Assembly: GCA_022827245.1 (NCBI GenBank)
Contig: JAJDTI010000185.1
Location: forward strand, 1 to 38,698
Reading direction: 5' to 3'
From: Pseudomonadales bacterium
GTDB taxonomy: Bacteria > Pseudomonadota > Gammaproteobacteria > Pseudomonadales > Azotimanducaceae
Length of the DNA stretch: 38,698 nucleotides
Below are positions 25,212 to 34,135 of this stretch, piece after piece (the stretch's first letter is position 1; the number at the start of each line of letters is the position of its first letter). The notes under the pieces were generated by a model. The model ran no database searches. It was given only the letters and a program-made list of their open reading frames with translations, and had not been told where the DNA came from. The translations under genes were made by a program, and so were the position numbers.

Positions 25212-26963
25212 TCAGTCCCCTTTTGCATCGTCCCCGTGGAGGAACTCCTCCCCGGTGACCTGGTCGTTCAGCAGGTGCAGTTGCTCGAAGTCGATGAGGT
25301 CGAGCCGGTCGCTGGCGACGAACCGCTCCAGCAGGCCCGGGCCTTCGTCGTGTGGCGTTGCGGGCGTCTCACTGCGCTCGGCGACCGGCCGTTGCCGGGC
25401 GTCCACCCACGCCTCGGTCTCGGGCCGCTCGAGCCACTCGACGCCGAGCAGGAACGCAAGATCGTGCGTGCGCTGGACCGCCTGGCGCTGAACGATCTCG
25501 AGGGCGGTGGTAAAGAAGTACACGCCGCTCGTGATCGGCCCGATGGCGAACATGCGGCCCTCCGCCGATGACGCACCGGCCGCCGGGATCACCTGGCCGG
25601 TCTCGAAGCGGCAGTCGACGCCGCCGAACGGGTGGGGCCTGACGAGCCCGCGGGCCAGCAGGTTCACGACCAGCGCGCTGTCGGCGTCCTCGATACGGCC
25701 GGCGGACCCGGTCGCGGAGACGAGGTATGGGACAGGCACCGGGTCGCCCGCATCGAGGGACAGGAGGAAGTTGCCCGTTCGCTCGTCGTACCGGAACCTG
25801 CGCGCCCCTCCCCGAACCTGCAGCCAGCCGGATCTCAGCAGCGCCAGTATCCGTTCCGCGTTCTCCCTCGGTATCGAGGCGCGATAGGTCAGCCAGTCGT
25901 TGAGCCACTGCGACGTCAGGAGCCGTCTGTCCTCGTCCGCGAGATGGTGCCAGAGCAGGTCGATGTTGCGGTTCGTGGCGTACAGGACCGCCTGCCACGG
26001 CCGCGTCCGGCCCTTCGCCAGCGCGATCTCCCGCTCGTAGTAGTCCACCGCGGGGACGTACTCCTTCACGATGTCCCCCAGTCCGACCCGGCGCCCTTCG
26101 GCGTGTTCGATCTCGCTGCCGAGCATGGCCGCGACATCGACGAGCCGCAGTTTCTCCTTCCTGCCCCGCAGCGCCTTCTGCAGGTCCTCCCGCTCGAGTT
26201 GCCTGAATTCGTACTTCCCCCGGTCTGCCCGTACCGCGGGGAGGCGACCCCCGCGGGAGACGCAGACGACTCCGCCTTCGTGTCCGGCCGCGGCAAGACC
26301 GAGAGCGACGTCGATGGCGCTTAGGCGCGTCCCTATGACGCCGACCCGCGCCGTGGGGGGAATCTCCCGGATCAGGCGGGCGATGGGATAGGGGGTGTGG
26401 TAGTAGCCGTCCTGGTACTGGTAGTCCTCCGTCCTGAACCGTTCCAGGTGTCCGAGCGCCAGGTAGACGTAGCGCGCCTGGTACTTGGCGCCCGAGGTCG
26501 TGTGGAGGTGGTATCGGCCTTCGGGTGCGGCGGGCGGTTCGATGTCGACCACCTCGTCCTCGATGGCGTCAAGCCGCTGCCGCCGTTCGACGGCCCGGCG
26601 TTGCGCGTGGGCCAGGAGGTCGGCGAGGTACAGCCCGACGACCGGTCTTGGCACGTAGCTGTCGGTATCGAACGTCCTGTCGCCCAGCACGGGACGCCAC
26701 CTGTCGGGGTGCTCCCCGACCCAGCGGAGAAATCCGAACTCGCCGCCGAACCCGCGGTCGATGGCCCCGCACGTGGTGTTCATCAGGTTGCTTGCCGCGT
26801 CCTCCGCGTACGCGTTGCCGCCCCGGCAGCCGCCGGTGTCGAAAAGCGCCATCGAGACGTTCGCGGTGCTCAGTCCAACCGGCAACCGCTCGACGATGCT
26901 CGCCGCCAGACCGACACCCGACGCGCCGCCGCCGACGATCGCGACCGTGTAGTCGCGCCTCAT
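25212..26963 (-). CDS. FAD/NAD(P)-binding protein (YdhS-like)
   Basis: A 583-residue protein with a Rossmann FAD motif at the start (VAIVGGGASGVGLAASIVE), the FAD_NAD_binding_9 pattern with conserved NLMNTT and YVPRPVVGLYL, ALGHLERF near residue 165 and GVIGTRLSAIDVALGLA near residue 215 (second nucleotide-binding motif). YLVSATGSAGRIED and IGPITSGVYFFTTALEIV are family hallmarks of the C-terminal half. Relatives include E. coli YdhS. The biochemical role is unknown, but hydroxyacylglutathione- or siderophore-related oxidations have been proposed for relatives. Its ATG overlaps the stop of the peptidase gene by four bases. Convergent with the halogenase, 27 bp apart. Confidence 0.85.
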   Translation of the reverse strand: MRRDYTVAIVGGGASGVGLAASIVERLPVGLSTANVSMALFDTGGCRGGNAYAEDAASNLMNTTCGAIDRGFGGEFGFLRWVGEHPDRWRPVLGDRTFDTDSYVPRPVVGLYLADLLAHAQRRAVERRQRLDAIEDEVVDIEPPAAPEGRYHLHTTSGAKYQARYVYLALGHLERFRTEDYQYQDGYYHTPYPIARLIREIPPTARVGVIGTRLSAIDVALGLAAAGHEGGVVCVSRGGRLPAVRADRGKYEFRQLEREDLQKALRGRKEKLRLVDVAAMLGSEIEHAEGRRVGLGDIVKEYVPAVDYYEREIALAKGRTRPWQAVLYATNRNIDLLWHHLADEDRRLLTSQWLNDWLTYRASIPRENAERILALLRSGWLQVRGGARRFRYDERTGNFLLSLDAGDPVPVPYLVSATGSAGRIEDADSALVVNLLARGLVRPHPFGGVDCRFETGQVIPAAGASSAEGRMFAIGPITSGVYFFTTALEIVQRQAVQRTHDLAFLLGVEWLERPETEAWVDARQRPVAERSETPATPHDEGPGLLERFVASDRLDLIDFEQLHLLNDQVTGEEFLHGDDAKGD

Positions 26964-29128
26964 GGATCGCGTTGTCCGGCTCCGGGGTCGTCCGTCAGGC
27001 CCATCGTCATCAGCACGAAGGCGAATTCCTCCGCGATCTCGTACAGCGCGTCGTAACGTCCCGACTTGCCGCCGTGGCCGGCGCCCATGTTGGTCTTGAG
27101 GACGAGCGCGTTATCGTCGGTCTTGAGCGTGCGCAGCTTCGCGACGTACTTCGCGGGTTCCCAGTAGGTCACGCGGGGATCGTTCAGTCCCGCGGTGACG
27201 AGCATCGGAGGGAACGCCCCCGGCCGGAGCTGGTCGTAGGGCGAGTACGAGCGGATCAGCTCGAACGCGTCGCGGTCCTCGATGGGGTTGCCCCACTCGG
27301 GCCACTCCCCGGGCGTCAGCGGCAGCGTGTCGTCGAGCATCGTGTTCAGGACGTCCACGAACGGCACGTGGGCGGCGACCACGCCCCAGAGATCCGGCGC
27401 CTGGTTCACGACCGCGCCCATCAGTTCGCCGCCCGCGCTGCCGCCCGCGATGGCGATGCGTCGCGGCCGGGTGAACCCGCGGTCCACGAGGTGCCGCGCC
27501 ACGTCGACGAAGTCGTTGAAGGTGTTGGTGCGGTGGGCGAGCTTCCCCTGTTCGTACCAGCCCCGACCGAGTTCGCTGCCACCCCGCACGTGCGCGATGG
27601 CGTAGAGGAAGCCGCGGTCGAGGAGCGACAGCCGCGTCGTGGAGAACGACGGCGGGATCGCGGCGCCGTAGGCGCCGTAGGCGTACAGGTAGAGCGGCGC
27701 CGACCCGTCGAGGGGCGTGTCCCGGCGGCGGACGATCGAGACGGGCACCGAGACGCCGTCCCGTGCCGGCGCGAGCAGGCGCTCGCTGGTGTAGAGCCCC
27801 GGGTCGTAGCCGCTCGGAACCTCGCGCACCTTGCGCGTCACGAGCCGTTCCTTCCCGATGTCGTAGTCGAAGACCGTGTTGGGCGTGACCATCGAGGCGT
27901 AGCTCAGCCGGACCTCGTCCACGTCGTACTCGGCGTTCGCGCCGAGGCCGACCGTGTGGAGAGGCTCGGGAAGCGCCACGTGCCGGCCGGTGCCTTCGCG
28001 GTCCAGGATGCGCACCTGGTCGACCCCGTCGACCCGCTCGTCCACCACGATCCAGTCGCGGAAGCACTGGATGCCGCGCAGGTACACGCTGTCCGAGCCC
28101 TCGATCAGGCTTTCCCAGCGTGCCTCCTGGAAGCCGTCCTGCGGGGCGGCCGCCAGGCGGAAGTTCCGGTGCCGGTCGTTGGTGCGGATGACGAAACGGT
28201 CGCCCTGGTGGTCGATGTCATAGTCGTGACCCTCCCGGCGCGCCGCCACGAGTGCGGGTTCGGCCGTCGGGTCGTCCGCCGGCAGGAGGTAGGACTCGCT
28301 GGTGACCTGGTCCCCGGTCGAGATGACGATGTAGCGCCGCGACGAGGCCTCGGCAAGCCCGACCCAGAAGCCGCTGTCCGCCTCCGTGTAGACGATCGCG
28401 TCCGCTTCGGCCGGCGTGCCGACGACGTGGCGCCGGACCTGGTGCGAGCGCCAGTGCTCGTTCATCACGAGGTAGAAGAAGGCCCGGTTGTCCGCGGCCC
28501 AGACGGCGTCGCCGTTCGTGTCCTCGATCCGTTCGTCGAGGACGCTGCCGTCGCGCAGGTCCTTGACGCGCATGGTGTAGCGCTCGCCGCCGCTCGTGTC
28601 GGTGCTGTAGGCGACGTAACGGCCGTCGTGGCTCACGGACATGGAGCCCAGCGCGAAGTAGTCGTGGCCGTCCGCGAGCGCGGGCTCGTCGAGGATCGTC
28701 TCGACCGACTCCGGGTCGTCGACGGGCCAGCGGGTCCAGGTCCGGTACTGCGCCCCGGCCTCGAAGCGCCACTGGTAGAAGTAACCGCCGTCCCGCAGCG
28801 GGACGGAGGCGTCGTCCGGTTTCTCGCGCGCCTTGATCTCCTCGAACAGTTCCTCGACGAGGGGCTGGACGGGCGCCATGACCGCGTCGAAGTACGCGTT
28901 CTCGGCACGCAGGTAGGCCAGCACGTCCGGGTCGTCGACCGTCGGATAGTCGGCGTCCCGCAGCCAGGCGTACGGGTCCTCGACCGTCACGCCGTGGCGC
29001 GTGAACCGATGCGGGCGCGGTTCGGCGACGGGCGGCGTCAGCGCCCCGGGTTCGTCCGTGGGTTCGCGAATGTCAGCCGCCGTCGTCAGCGCTCCGGCCG
29101 CCAGGACGGCGGCCAGGGCATGCCGCAT
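26960..29128 (-). CDS. S9 family prolyl oligopeptidase (oligopeptidase B-like), exported
   Basis: A 722-residue serine peptidase. A short signal peptide (MRHALAAVLAAGALTTAADI) precedes the N-terminal propeller with HGVTVEDPYAWLRD. The C-terminal alpha/beta hydrolase domain has the catalytic triad Ser564 (AGGSAGGELMG), Asp650 (AGLNDPRV) and His685 (GAGHGG). HVRGGSELGRGWYEQGKLA is the classic oligopeptidase B/prolyl oligopeptidase segment. It should cleave short peptides in the periplasm, after basic or prolyl residues. The ATG shares its A with the TGA of the acyl-CoA dehydrogenase gene (TGATG), so the two are translationally coupled despite unrelated functions. Confidence 0.93.
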   Translation of the reverse strand: MRHALAAVLAAGALTTAADIREPTDEPGALTPPVAEPRPHRFTRHGVTVEDPYAWLRDADYPTVDDPDVLAYLRAENAYFDAVMAPVQPLVEELFEEIKAREKPDDASVPLRDGGYFYQWRFEAGAQYRTWTRWPVDDPESVETILDEPALADGHDYFALGSMSVSHDGRYVAYSTDTSGGERYTMRVKDLRDGSVLDERIEDTNGDAVWAADNRAFFYLVMNEHWRSHQVRRHVVGTPAEADAIVYTEADSGFWVGLAEASSRRYIVISTGDQVTSESYLLPADDPTAEPALVAARREGHDYDIDHQGDRFVIRTNDRHRNFRLAAAPQDGFQEARWESLIEGSDSVYLRGIQCFRDWIVVDERVDGVDQVRILDREGTGRHVALPEPLHTVGLGANAEYDVDEVRLSYASMVTPNTVFDYDIGKERLVTRKVREVPSGYDPGLYTSERLLAPARDGVSVPVSIVRRRDTPLDGSAPLYLYAYGAYGAAIPPSFSTTRLSLLDRGFLYAIAHVRGGSELGRGWYEQGKLAHRTNTFNDFVDVARHLVDRGFTRPRRIAIAGGSAGGELMGAVVNQAPDLWGVVAAHVPFVDVLNTMLDDTLPLTPGEWPEWGNPIEDRDAFELIRSYSPYDQLRPGAFPPMLVTAGLNDPRVTYWEPAKYVAKLRTLKTDDNALVLKTNMGAGHGGKSGRYDALYEIAEEFAFVLMTMGLTDDPGAGQRDP

Positions 29129-30312
29129 CAGTCCGGGAGCCCCAGCACGCGCTTGGCGATGATATTGCGCTGGATCTCGTTCGAGCCGCTGTAGATCGAC
29201 GCCGCCCGGTTGGCGAGCCACGTGCGGGTGTCCTCGAGGGACTGTTCGTCGAACGCCTGGCCCGACCAGCCGAGGCCCTCGGTGCCGCGCATCGAGACGA
29301 ACAGCGACGACTTCTCCTGCTGCAGTTCGGTCCCGTACATCTTGAAGATGGACGTCGCCGGCCCGGGCGTACCACCGCCGCGAGCTTCCTCGACGGCCCG
29401 GCGCTGGGTGAGCCGGAACGCGAGGTCGTTCATGTTGTGGGTGATGACCTCGTGGCGCAGATCCGCATCGGCGATGCGGCCGGCGCTGTCACCCGCGAAC
29501 CGCTTGGCTTCCCCCTCGAGGGTCGGTCCGGCGTCCGCCGCGGCGCCGCCGCCGACCAGGGACGCCATGCTGCCGCGCTCGTGCTGCAGCAGGCGCTTGC
29601 CGACCGTCCAGCCCTTGTTGAGTTCGCCGATCAGGTCTTCCTTGCGGGCGATGGCGTCCTCGAAGAAGGTCTCGCAGAAAGGCGAACTGCCACTGATGAG
29701 GCGGATGGGGCGCACGGTGATGCCGGGCTGGTGCATGTCCATCAGCACGAAGCTGATGCCCTGGTGCTTGGGCACGTCCGGATCGGTGCGCACGAGGGCG
29801 AAGATCCAGTCGGCGAACTGGGCGCCGGAGGTCCAGATTTTCTGGCCGTTGACGACGAAGTGGTCGCCGTGGTCCTCGGCGCGCGTGCGCAGGCTCGCGA
29901 GGTCCGATCCGGAACTCGGTTCGCTGTAGCCCTGGCACCAGGCGCGTTCGGCGCGCACGATCGGCGGGATGTGCCGCTGCTTCTGCTCGTCGGTGCCGTA
30001 CTCGAGCAGGGTGGGGCCGATCAGCGACGTGCCCATGCCGGCCAGGGGCGCGCGGGCGTCGATGCGCCGCATCTCCTGGATGAGCACCATGTACTCGTCG
30101 TTGGAGAGTCCGCCGCCGCCGTATTCCGCCGGCCACGTCGGGGCGGTCCAGCCCTTCTCGATCATGCGCTCGAGCCAGCGTTCGGTGTCGGCGTCGTCGA
30201 TGCGGATCTTCGTGCTGCCGGTCGGCACGGGTCCGAGCCCGCGCGCGCCGGGCGGGCAATGCTCGGCCAGCCATGCGCGGGTCTCGCTACGGAAGTCGTC
30301 GATCGCTGTCAT
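29128..30312 (-). CDS. Acyl-CoA dehydrogenase family protein (paralogue 1)
   Basis: A 394-residue flavoprotein with the acyl-CoA dehydrogenase layout: an N-terminal helical domain, QGYSEPSSGSDLASLRT (FAD/substrate region), NGQKIWTSGAQFADW (central beta domain) and a C-terminal helical domain ending SNEIQRNIIAKRVLGLPD. It oxidises an acyl-CoA thioester in the cytoplasm, passing electrons to ETF. The Glu that many family members carry in IYEGTSEIQ is Ser here (IYSGSNEIQ), so the catalytic base must lie elsewhere, as in other branches of the family. It aligns without gaps to the gene at 30430 at about three-quarters identity by eye. Coupled to the peptidase gene by TGATG. Confidence 0.92.
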   Translation of the reverse strand: MTAIDDFRSETRAWLAEHCPPGARGLGPVPTGSTKIRIDDADTERWLERMIEKGWTAPTWPAEYGGGGLSNDEYMVLIQEMRRIDARAPLAGMGTSLIGPTLLEYGTDEQKQRHIPPIVRAERAWCQGYSEPSSGSDLASLRTRAEDHGDHFVVNGQKIWTSGAQFADWIFALVRTDPDVPKHQGISFVLMDMHQPGITVRPIRLISGSSPFCETFFEDAIARKEDLIGELNKGWTVGKRLLQHERGSMASLVGGGAAADAGPTLEGEAKRFAGDSAGRIADADLRHEVITHNMNDLAFRLTQRRAVEEARGGGTPGPATSIFKMYGTELQQEKSSLFVSMRGTEGLGWSGQAFDEQSLEDTRTWLANRAASIYSGSNEIQRNIIAKRVLGLPD

Positions 30313-30429
30313 GCGTCTTGCTCTCGGGCAGTCGGAACGTGGATACGCGCCCGGAACTCCGCGACGCGCGAGCGTAAAGTTACCACGCCGGCAAACGGGG
30401 GCGGAACGGTCCGGCGCCGCTCCTGCGGG

Positions 30430-31614
30430 TCAATCCGGGAGTCCGAGGACCCGCTTGGCGATGATGTTGCGCTGGACCTCGTTCGACCCGCCGGCGATCG
30501 ACGCCGACCGATCGTAGAGCCACGAACGCGTGTCCTCCAGGGCCTGCACGTCAAAGGCGTCGCCCGACCAGCCGAGTCCCCCGGTGCCGCGCATGGAGAC
30601 GAACAGCGAAGACTTCCGCTTGCGCAACTCGGCTTCGCACACCTTGAAGATCGAGGTCGCCGGACCCGGCGTACCGCCGCCGCGGGCCTCCTCCACCGCC
30701 CGTCGCTGGGTGAGGCGGTAGGACCGGTCGTTCATGTTGTGCTCGATGATCTCTTCGCGGAGGTCGACGTCGGCGATCCGCCCCCGGACTTCGCCCGCGT
30801 ACCGTTTGGCAACGTCTTCGAGCGTGGTCCCGGCGTCCTTCGCGGCGCCTCCGCCGGCGAGGGACGTCATGCTGCCCCGCTCGTGCTGCAGGAGGCGTTT
30901 CCCCACCGTCCAGCCCCGGTTGAGCTCGCCCACGAGGTCGTCCTTGCGGGCGATGGCGTCGTGGAAGAAGGTCTCGCAGAACGGCGCGTCGCCGTTGATC
31001 AGGCGGATGGGGCGTACCGTGACGCCGGGCTGGTGCATGTCGAGCAGCACGAAACTGATGCCCTGGTGCTTGGGCGCATCCGGGTCCGTGCGCACGAGGG
31101 CGTACATCCAGTCCGCGAACTGGGCGCCGGACGTCCAGATCTTCTGGCCGTTGATGACGAAGTGGTCGCCGCGGTCCTGCGCCTCGGTACGCAGGCTCGC
31201 GAGGTCCGACCCGGAGCCCGGCTCGCTGTAGCCCTGGCACCACAGCAGTTCGCCGCGCGCGATGGGCGGGATGTGACGCCGCTTCTGGTCGTCCGTGCCG
31301 TACTCGAGCAGCGTGGCGCCGATGAACGCCGACGCCAGGTCCACGATGAACACGCGCGCGTCGATGCGCCGCATCTCCTGGACGAGCACCATGTGCTCCT
31401 CGTTCGAGAGTCCGCCGCCGCCGTACTCCGCCGGCCACGTCGCCGCTACCCAGCCCTTCTCGATGATCCGTTCGAGCCAGAGGCGGATGTCGGGGTCGTC
31501 CTGGTGGAGCTTCGTGGCGCCGGTGAGGTCGGGCCCGGGGTCTCGGGCGCCGGCCGGGCAGTGCTCGGCCAGCCAGGCGCGGGTCTCCATGCGGAACTCG
31601 CCGATCGCCGTCAT
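30430..31614 (-). CDS. Acyl-CoA dehydrogenase family protein (paralogue 2)
   Basis: A 394-residue acyl-CoA dehydrogenase, the same length as paralogue 1. QGYSEPGSGSDLASLRT, NGQKIWTSGAQFADW and SNEVQRNIIAKRVLGLPD are shared. The region that should hold a terminal Glu reads SIAGGSNEVQ. It differs from paralogue 1 most around residues 89-100 and 320-360, which suggests a different chain or a heteromeric partner. The start at 31614 has GGAGG nearby. It lies 117 bp ahead of paralogue 1, and the pair may form an alpha-2 beta-2 type enzyme, as seen in steroid side-chain degradation. That role is inferred only. Confidence 0.92.
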   Translation of the reverse strand: MTAIGEFRMETRAWLAEHCPAGARDPGPDLTGATKLHQDDPDIRLWLERIIEKGWVAATWPAEYGGGGLSNEEHMVLVQEMRRIDARVFIVDLASAFIGATLLEYGTDDQKRRHIPPIARGELLWCQGYSEPGSGSDLASLRTEAQDRGDHFVINGQKIWTSGAQFADWMYALVRTDPDAPKHQGISFVLLDMHQPGVTVRPIRLINGDAPFCETFFHDAIARKDDLVGELNRGWTVGKRLLQHERGSMTSLAGGGAAKDAGTTLEDVAKRYAGEVRGRIADVDLREEIIEHNMNDRSYRLTQRRAVEEARGGGTPGPATSIFKVCEAELRKRKSSLFVSMRGTGGLGWSGDAFDVQALEDTRSWLYDRSASIAGGSNEVQRNIIAKRVLGLPD

Positions 31615-31689
31615 GCGTGCCTCCGATCCTCCACCGCCCGCCTCTGCGGCGAACGGTATCATGCTGCGGTCAGCAACCGGGGAGGCGTC

Positions 31690-32376
31690 ATGTGCGGGCG
31701 GTTCAGCACGACGCGCAAGGTCGTGGAGGACGTATTCCTCGCGATGACGGGGGAGCCGTTTCCGGGCGAGGAGAACCTGAACACCGCACCCACGGAGACG
31801 GCCTGGGTCGTGCGCTGGAAGTCGGACGCCCGCGAGGCGCTTGCGGCCCGCTGGTGGCTGACGCCGTACTGGTCGAAGACTTCCGCGCCGCGCTACGCGA
31901 CGTTCAACGCGAAATGCGAGAACCTGGAGAAGAGCGGCACGTTCCGGGACCCGTTCCGGTACCGGCGCTGCGTCGTCCCCGTCGACGGCTTCTACGAGTG
32001 GACGGACTCGCCCCTGGGCCGTTTGCCGTATCACGTCGAGCCGGCGGACGGTGGGCCGCTGCTGCTAGGTGGCGTGTGGGACCGCTGGCGGGACCGCAAG
32101 ACGGACGAGGTCCTCTACAGCTTCGCCGTCGTGACGACCCCCGTCCATCCGGGGCTTTCATGGTTGCATGACCGCCAGCCGCTGATGCTGTCGGGCGCGG
32201 ATGCGGACGCGTGGATGGACCATGAACGGCCACCGGGCGCCCTGCACGACCTCTTTGCGCCACGGCTGCCGGGCCCGCTGGCCGCGGTCCCCGTCTCGAG
32301 CTACGTGGGCAACGCGAGAAACAAGGGGCCGCGCTGCACGGAACCGATCGGCGACGCGGTCGCGATCGGGGACTGA
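31690..32376 (+). CDS. SOS response-associated peptidase (SRAP; YedK/HMCES-like)
   Basis: A 228-residue SRAP-domain protein. The invariant Cys2 directly follows the initiator Met (MCGRFSTT), which is needed for covalent crosslinking to abasic sites. The other active-site residues are N73 (ATFNAKCENL), E103 (GFYEW) and H160 (WLHDRQPLML). It guards abasic sites in single-stranded DNA by forming a DNA-protein crosslink in the cytoplasm. Its ATG has GGAGG at 31681-31685. A TATCAT -10-like element sits at 31657-31662. It diverges from the acyl-CoA dehydrogenase paralogue 2 gene. Confidence 0.93.
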   Translation: MCGRFSTTRKVVEDVFLAMTGEPFPGEENLNTAPTETAWVVRWKSDAREALAARWWLTPYWSKTSAPRYATFNAKCENLEKSGTFRDPFRYRRCVVPVDGFYEWTDSPLGRLPYHVEPADGGPLLLGGVWDRWRDRKTDEVLYSFAVVTTPVHPGLSWLHDRQPLMLSGADADAWMDHERPPGALHDLFAPRLPGPLAAVPVSSYVGNARNKGPRCTEPIGDAVAIGD

Positions 32377-32406
32377 GCCGTTGCCGGTGCTAGGCTACGG
32401 CACGGC
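32377..32406 (+). terminator. Bulged hairpin directly after the SRAP stop
   Basis: GCCG (32377-32380) and TGCCG (32382-32386) pair with CGGCA (32398-32402) and CGGC (32403-32406) with one bulged T and an 11-base loop. It begins at the base after the stop codon and lacks a T-run. It may mark the SRAP 3' end. Confidence 0.4.
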
Positions 32407-32431
32407 GAATCAAAGTATGGGAAGGAACTCC

Positions 32432-32923
32432 ATGAGCGACCACGAAACTACGGACAGTGACCAGACGGCGGCTGAGCGGGAGGGGCTTGCGGGTCGTGGC
32501 GCCCGTCTCGGGGCATACGTGATCGACTGGATCATCGTCGGTGCCGTCACCTTCGGCATCGCGTGGTACGCGGGGCTGTTCGAGCGCATCATGCGGCAGG
32601 ACACGACCGCGACGCTGTGGGTCGCCCTGATCAGTCTCGCCGTGTACGCAGTGATCAACCTGCGCCTGCTGGCGCGGCACGGGCAGACGGTAGGCAAGCG
32701 GCTGGTCGGCGTGCGCATCGTCGACGCCACCGCACGAGAGATCGTTCCGGTCTGGAAGTCGTTCGGCCTGCGTGTCGTCGTGATCCAGGGCATTGCGTCC
32801 ATTCCCCTCGTCGGCGGGCTCTTCGCCTTGGTCGACGTCCTGTTCATCTTCGGCGAACGGCGGCGCTGCCTGCACGACCATCTCGCCGGCACCATCGTCG
32901 TCGACGCCGACGCGGCGGGCTGA
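32432..32923 (+). CDS. RDD family membrane protein
   Basis: A 163-residue protein with the RDD domain: GRGARLGAYVIDWIIVG (R-x-x-A-x-x-I-D pattern), helices near residues 30-48, 60-78 and 105-135, and TVGKRLVGVRIVD and RRRCLHDHLAGTIVV, the typical G-K-x-x-x-G-x-R-V and R-R-x-x-H-D-x-L-A-G-T motifs. Function of RDD proteins is poorly defined; some act in sodium/proton exchange. GGAAGGA precedes the ATG. The unknown 349-residue gene follows after 20 bp, so the two are probably on one transcript. Confidence 0.9.
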   Translation: MSDHETTDSDQTAAEREGLAGRGARLGAYVIDWIIVGAVTFGIAWYAGLFERIMRQDTTATLWVALISLAVYAVINLRLLARHGQTVGKRLVGVRIVDATAREIVPVWKSFGLRVVVIQGIASIPLVGGLFALVDVLFIFGERRRCLHDHLAGTIVVDADAAG

Positions 32924-32943
32924 CGACGCCAGGAGGCCCTGAC

Positions 32944-33993
32944 ATGTCCATCGAGAACCTCGCGACCACCCATGACGTGGAGGGTGACGCCCTCGCGGCC
33001 ATCGAGTACTGCTACGAGCAGGGCTGGACGGACGGACTCCCGGTCGTCCCGCCGGAGGTGGGCCGGATCGAAGCCATGCTGGCCATGGAGGGCCGCCCAC
33101 CGGAGACGGTGATCGCCACCCACCCGGCGACCGGCAACGAGTGCACGATCATGTCGGCGGCGGTCAACGCCGTGATGGCCGGGTGCCTGCCGGAGTACTT
33201 CCCGGTGATCGTGGCGGCCCTCGAGGCGGCCAACGAGCCCGGCTACAACTACCATGCCTCGACGGCCAGCACGGGCGGTTCCGCGCAGCTCCTGGTCGTC
33301 AGCGGACCGGCGGTGGTGGACCTCGGCATGAACAGCGCCGGGAACGTGTTCGGCCCCGGCAACCGTGCCAACGCGACCATCGGCCGCGCGATGCGCCTGA
33401 TCGTGCTGAACGTCTTCGAGATGATCCCGGGCATCTCGGACCAGTCCACGCAGGGGCACCCCGGCAAGTACTCGTTCTGCATTGCCGAGCGCGCCGACCG
33501 CTGCCCGTGGGCGCCGCTGCACGTCGAGCAGGGGTACGGGGAGGACATCTCGAGTGTCACCGTCTTCGCCGGCGCGGGCTTCGGCAACGTGGAGAACCAC
33601 GGCGGGAACACGCCCGAGTCCATTCTCGACTGCGTCGCGGACTCCATGGCGAACCTCGGGGCCATCACGGGGGGACAGTCGGTCGTGATCCTCTCGCCGG
33701 AGCACGCCGAGATCGTGGCCGGCACCGGATGGAGCCGGGCGGACGCCCAGTCCTACCTCTTCGAGCAGGCGAAGCGCTCGGTTGCGGACATGAAGTCCGT
33801 CGCCAAGTTCGTCCCGGAGGTCTACGAGAAGCAGGGCCGGGAGGACATGCACCGGGGCATGGGGGCCGAGGACATCCTGATCACGGTCGCCGGGGCCGAC
33901 GCGGGTGGCCACTCGGCGTTCATTCCCTCGTGGAGCCGCAGCCGCGGTTCGTTGATGCAGCACAAGCCGATCGGGGTGTGCATCGATTGTTGA
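32944..33993 (+). CDS. Conserved-looking protein of unknown function upstream of UGSC selenoprotein
   Basis: A 349-residue protein with an excellent AGGAGG ribosome-binding site. It starts MSIENLATTHDVEGDALAAI. GWTDGLPVVPPEVGRIEAML (from about residue 27), ATHPATGNECTIMSAAVNAVM, NYHASTASTGG and GAGFGNVENHGGNTPESI look like strongly constrained motifs, suggesting an enzyme. It ends VCIDC, a C-terminal CxxC. I do not recognise a named domain. It contains no signal peptide. Its position directly before the UGSC selenoprotein gene suggests a shared redox pathway, and the terminal CxxC could exchange thiols with the selenocysteine partner. A 13-bp hairpin follows its stop codon at SECIS-like distance (see findings), so a selenocysteine readthrough at this TGA cannot be fully excluded. 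Confidence 0.75.
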   Translation: MSIENLATTHDVEGDALAAIEYCYEQGWTDGLPVVPPEVGRIEAMLAMEGRPPETVIATHPATGNECTIMSAAVNAVMAGCLPEYFPVIVAALEAANEPGYNYHASTASTGGSAQLLVVSGPAVVDLGMNSAGNVFGPGNRANATIGRAMRLIVLNVFEMIPGISDQSTQGHPGKYSFCIAERADRCPWAPLHVEQGYGEDISSVTVFAGAGFGNVENHGGNTPESILDCVADSMANLGAITGGQSVVILSPEHAEIVAGTGWSRADAQSYLFEQAKRSVADMKSVAKFVPEVYEKQGREDMHRGMGAEDILITVAGADAGGHSAFIPSWSRSRGSLMQHKPIGVCIDC

Positions 33994-33997
33994 GGGA

Positions 33998-34036
33998 ACC
34001 TTGAAAATTCGGATGCGGACTCTGAATTTTCAAGGT
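33998..34036 (+). repeat. 13-bp perfect inverted repeat after the 349-residue gene
   Basis: 33998-34010 (ACCTTGAAAATTC) pairs perfectly with 34024-34036 around a 13-base loop. Two or three further pairs (34011-34013 with 34021-34023) may lengthen the stem. It starts four bases after the TGA. The arms are AT-rich against the GC-rich background and no T-run follows. It may be a terminator or mRNA 3'-end stabiliser; a SECIS-like role is possible but less likely. Confidence 0.75.
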
Positions 34037-34135
34037 GTTCCGGGGTTGCCGGCCCGCGTCGCCGACGTGGTTTGAGGTACGCTTGAGGCCGGACCGTCGG
34101 CGTGCCGGCGACATCCACCCACAGACGGAGGAGAC

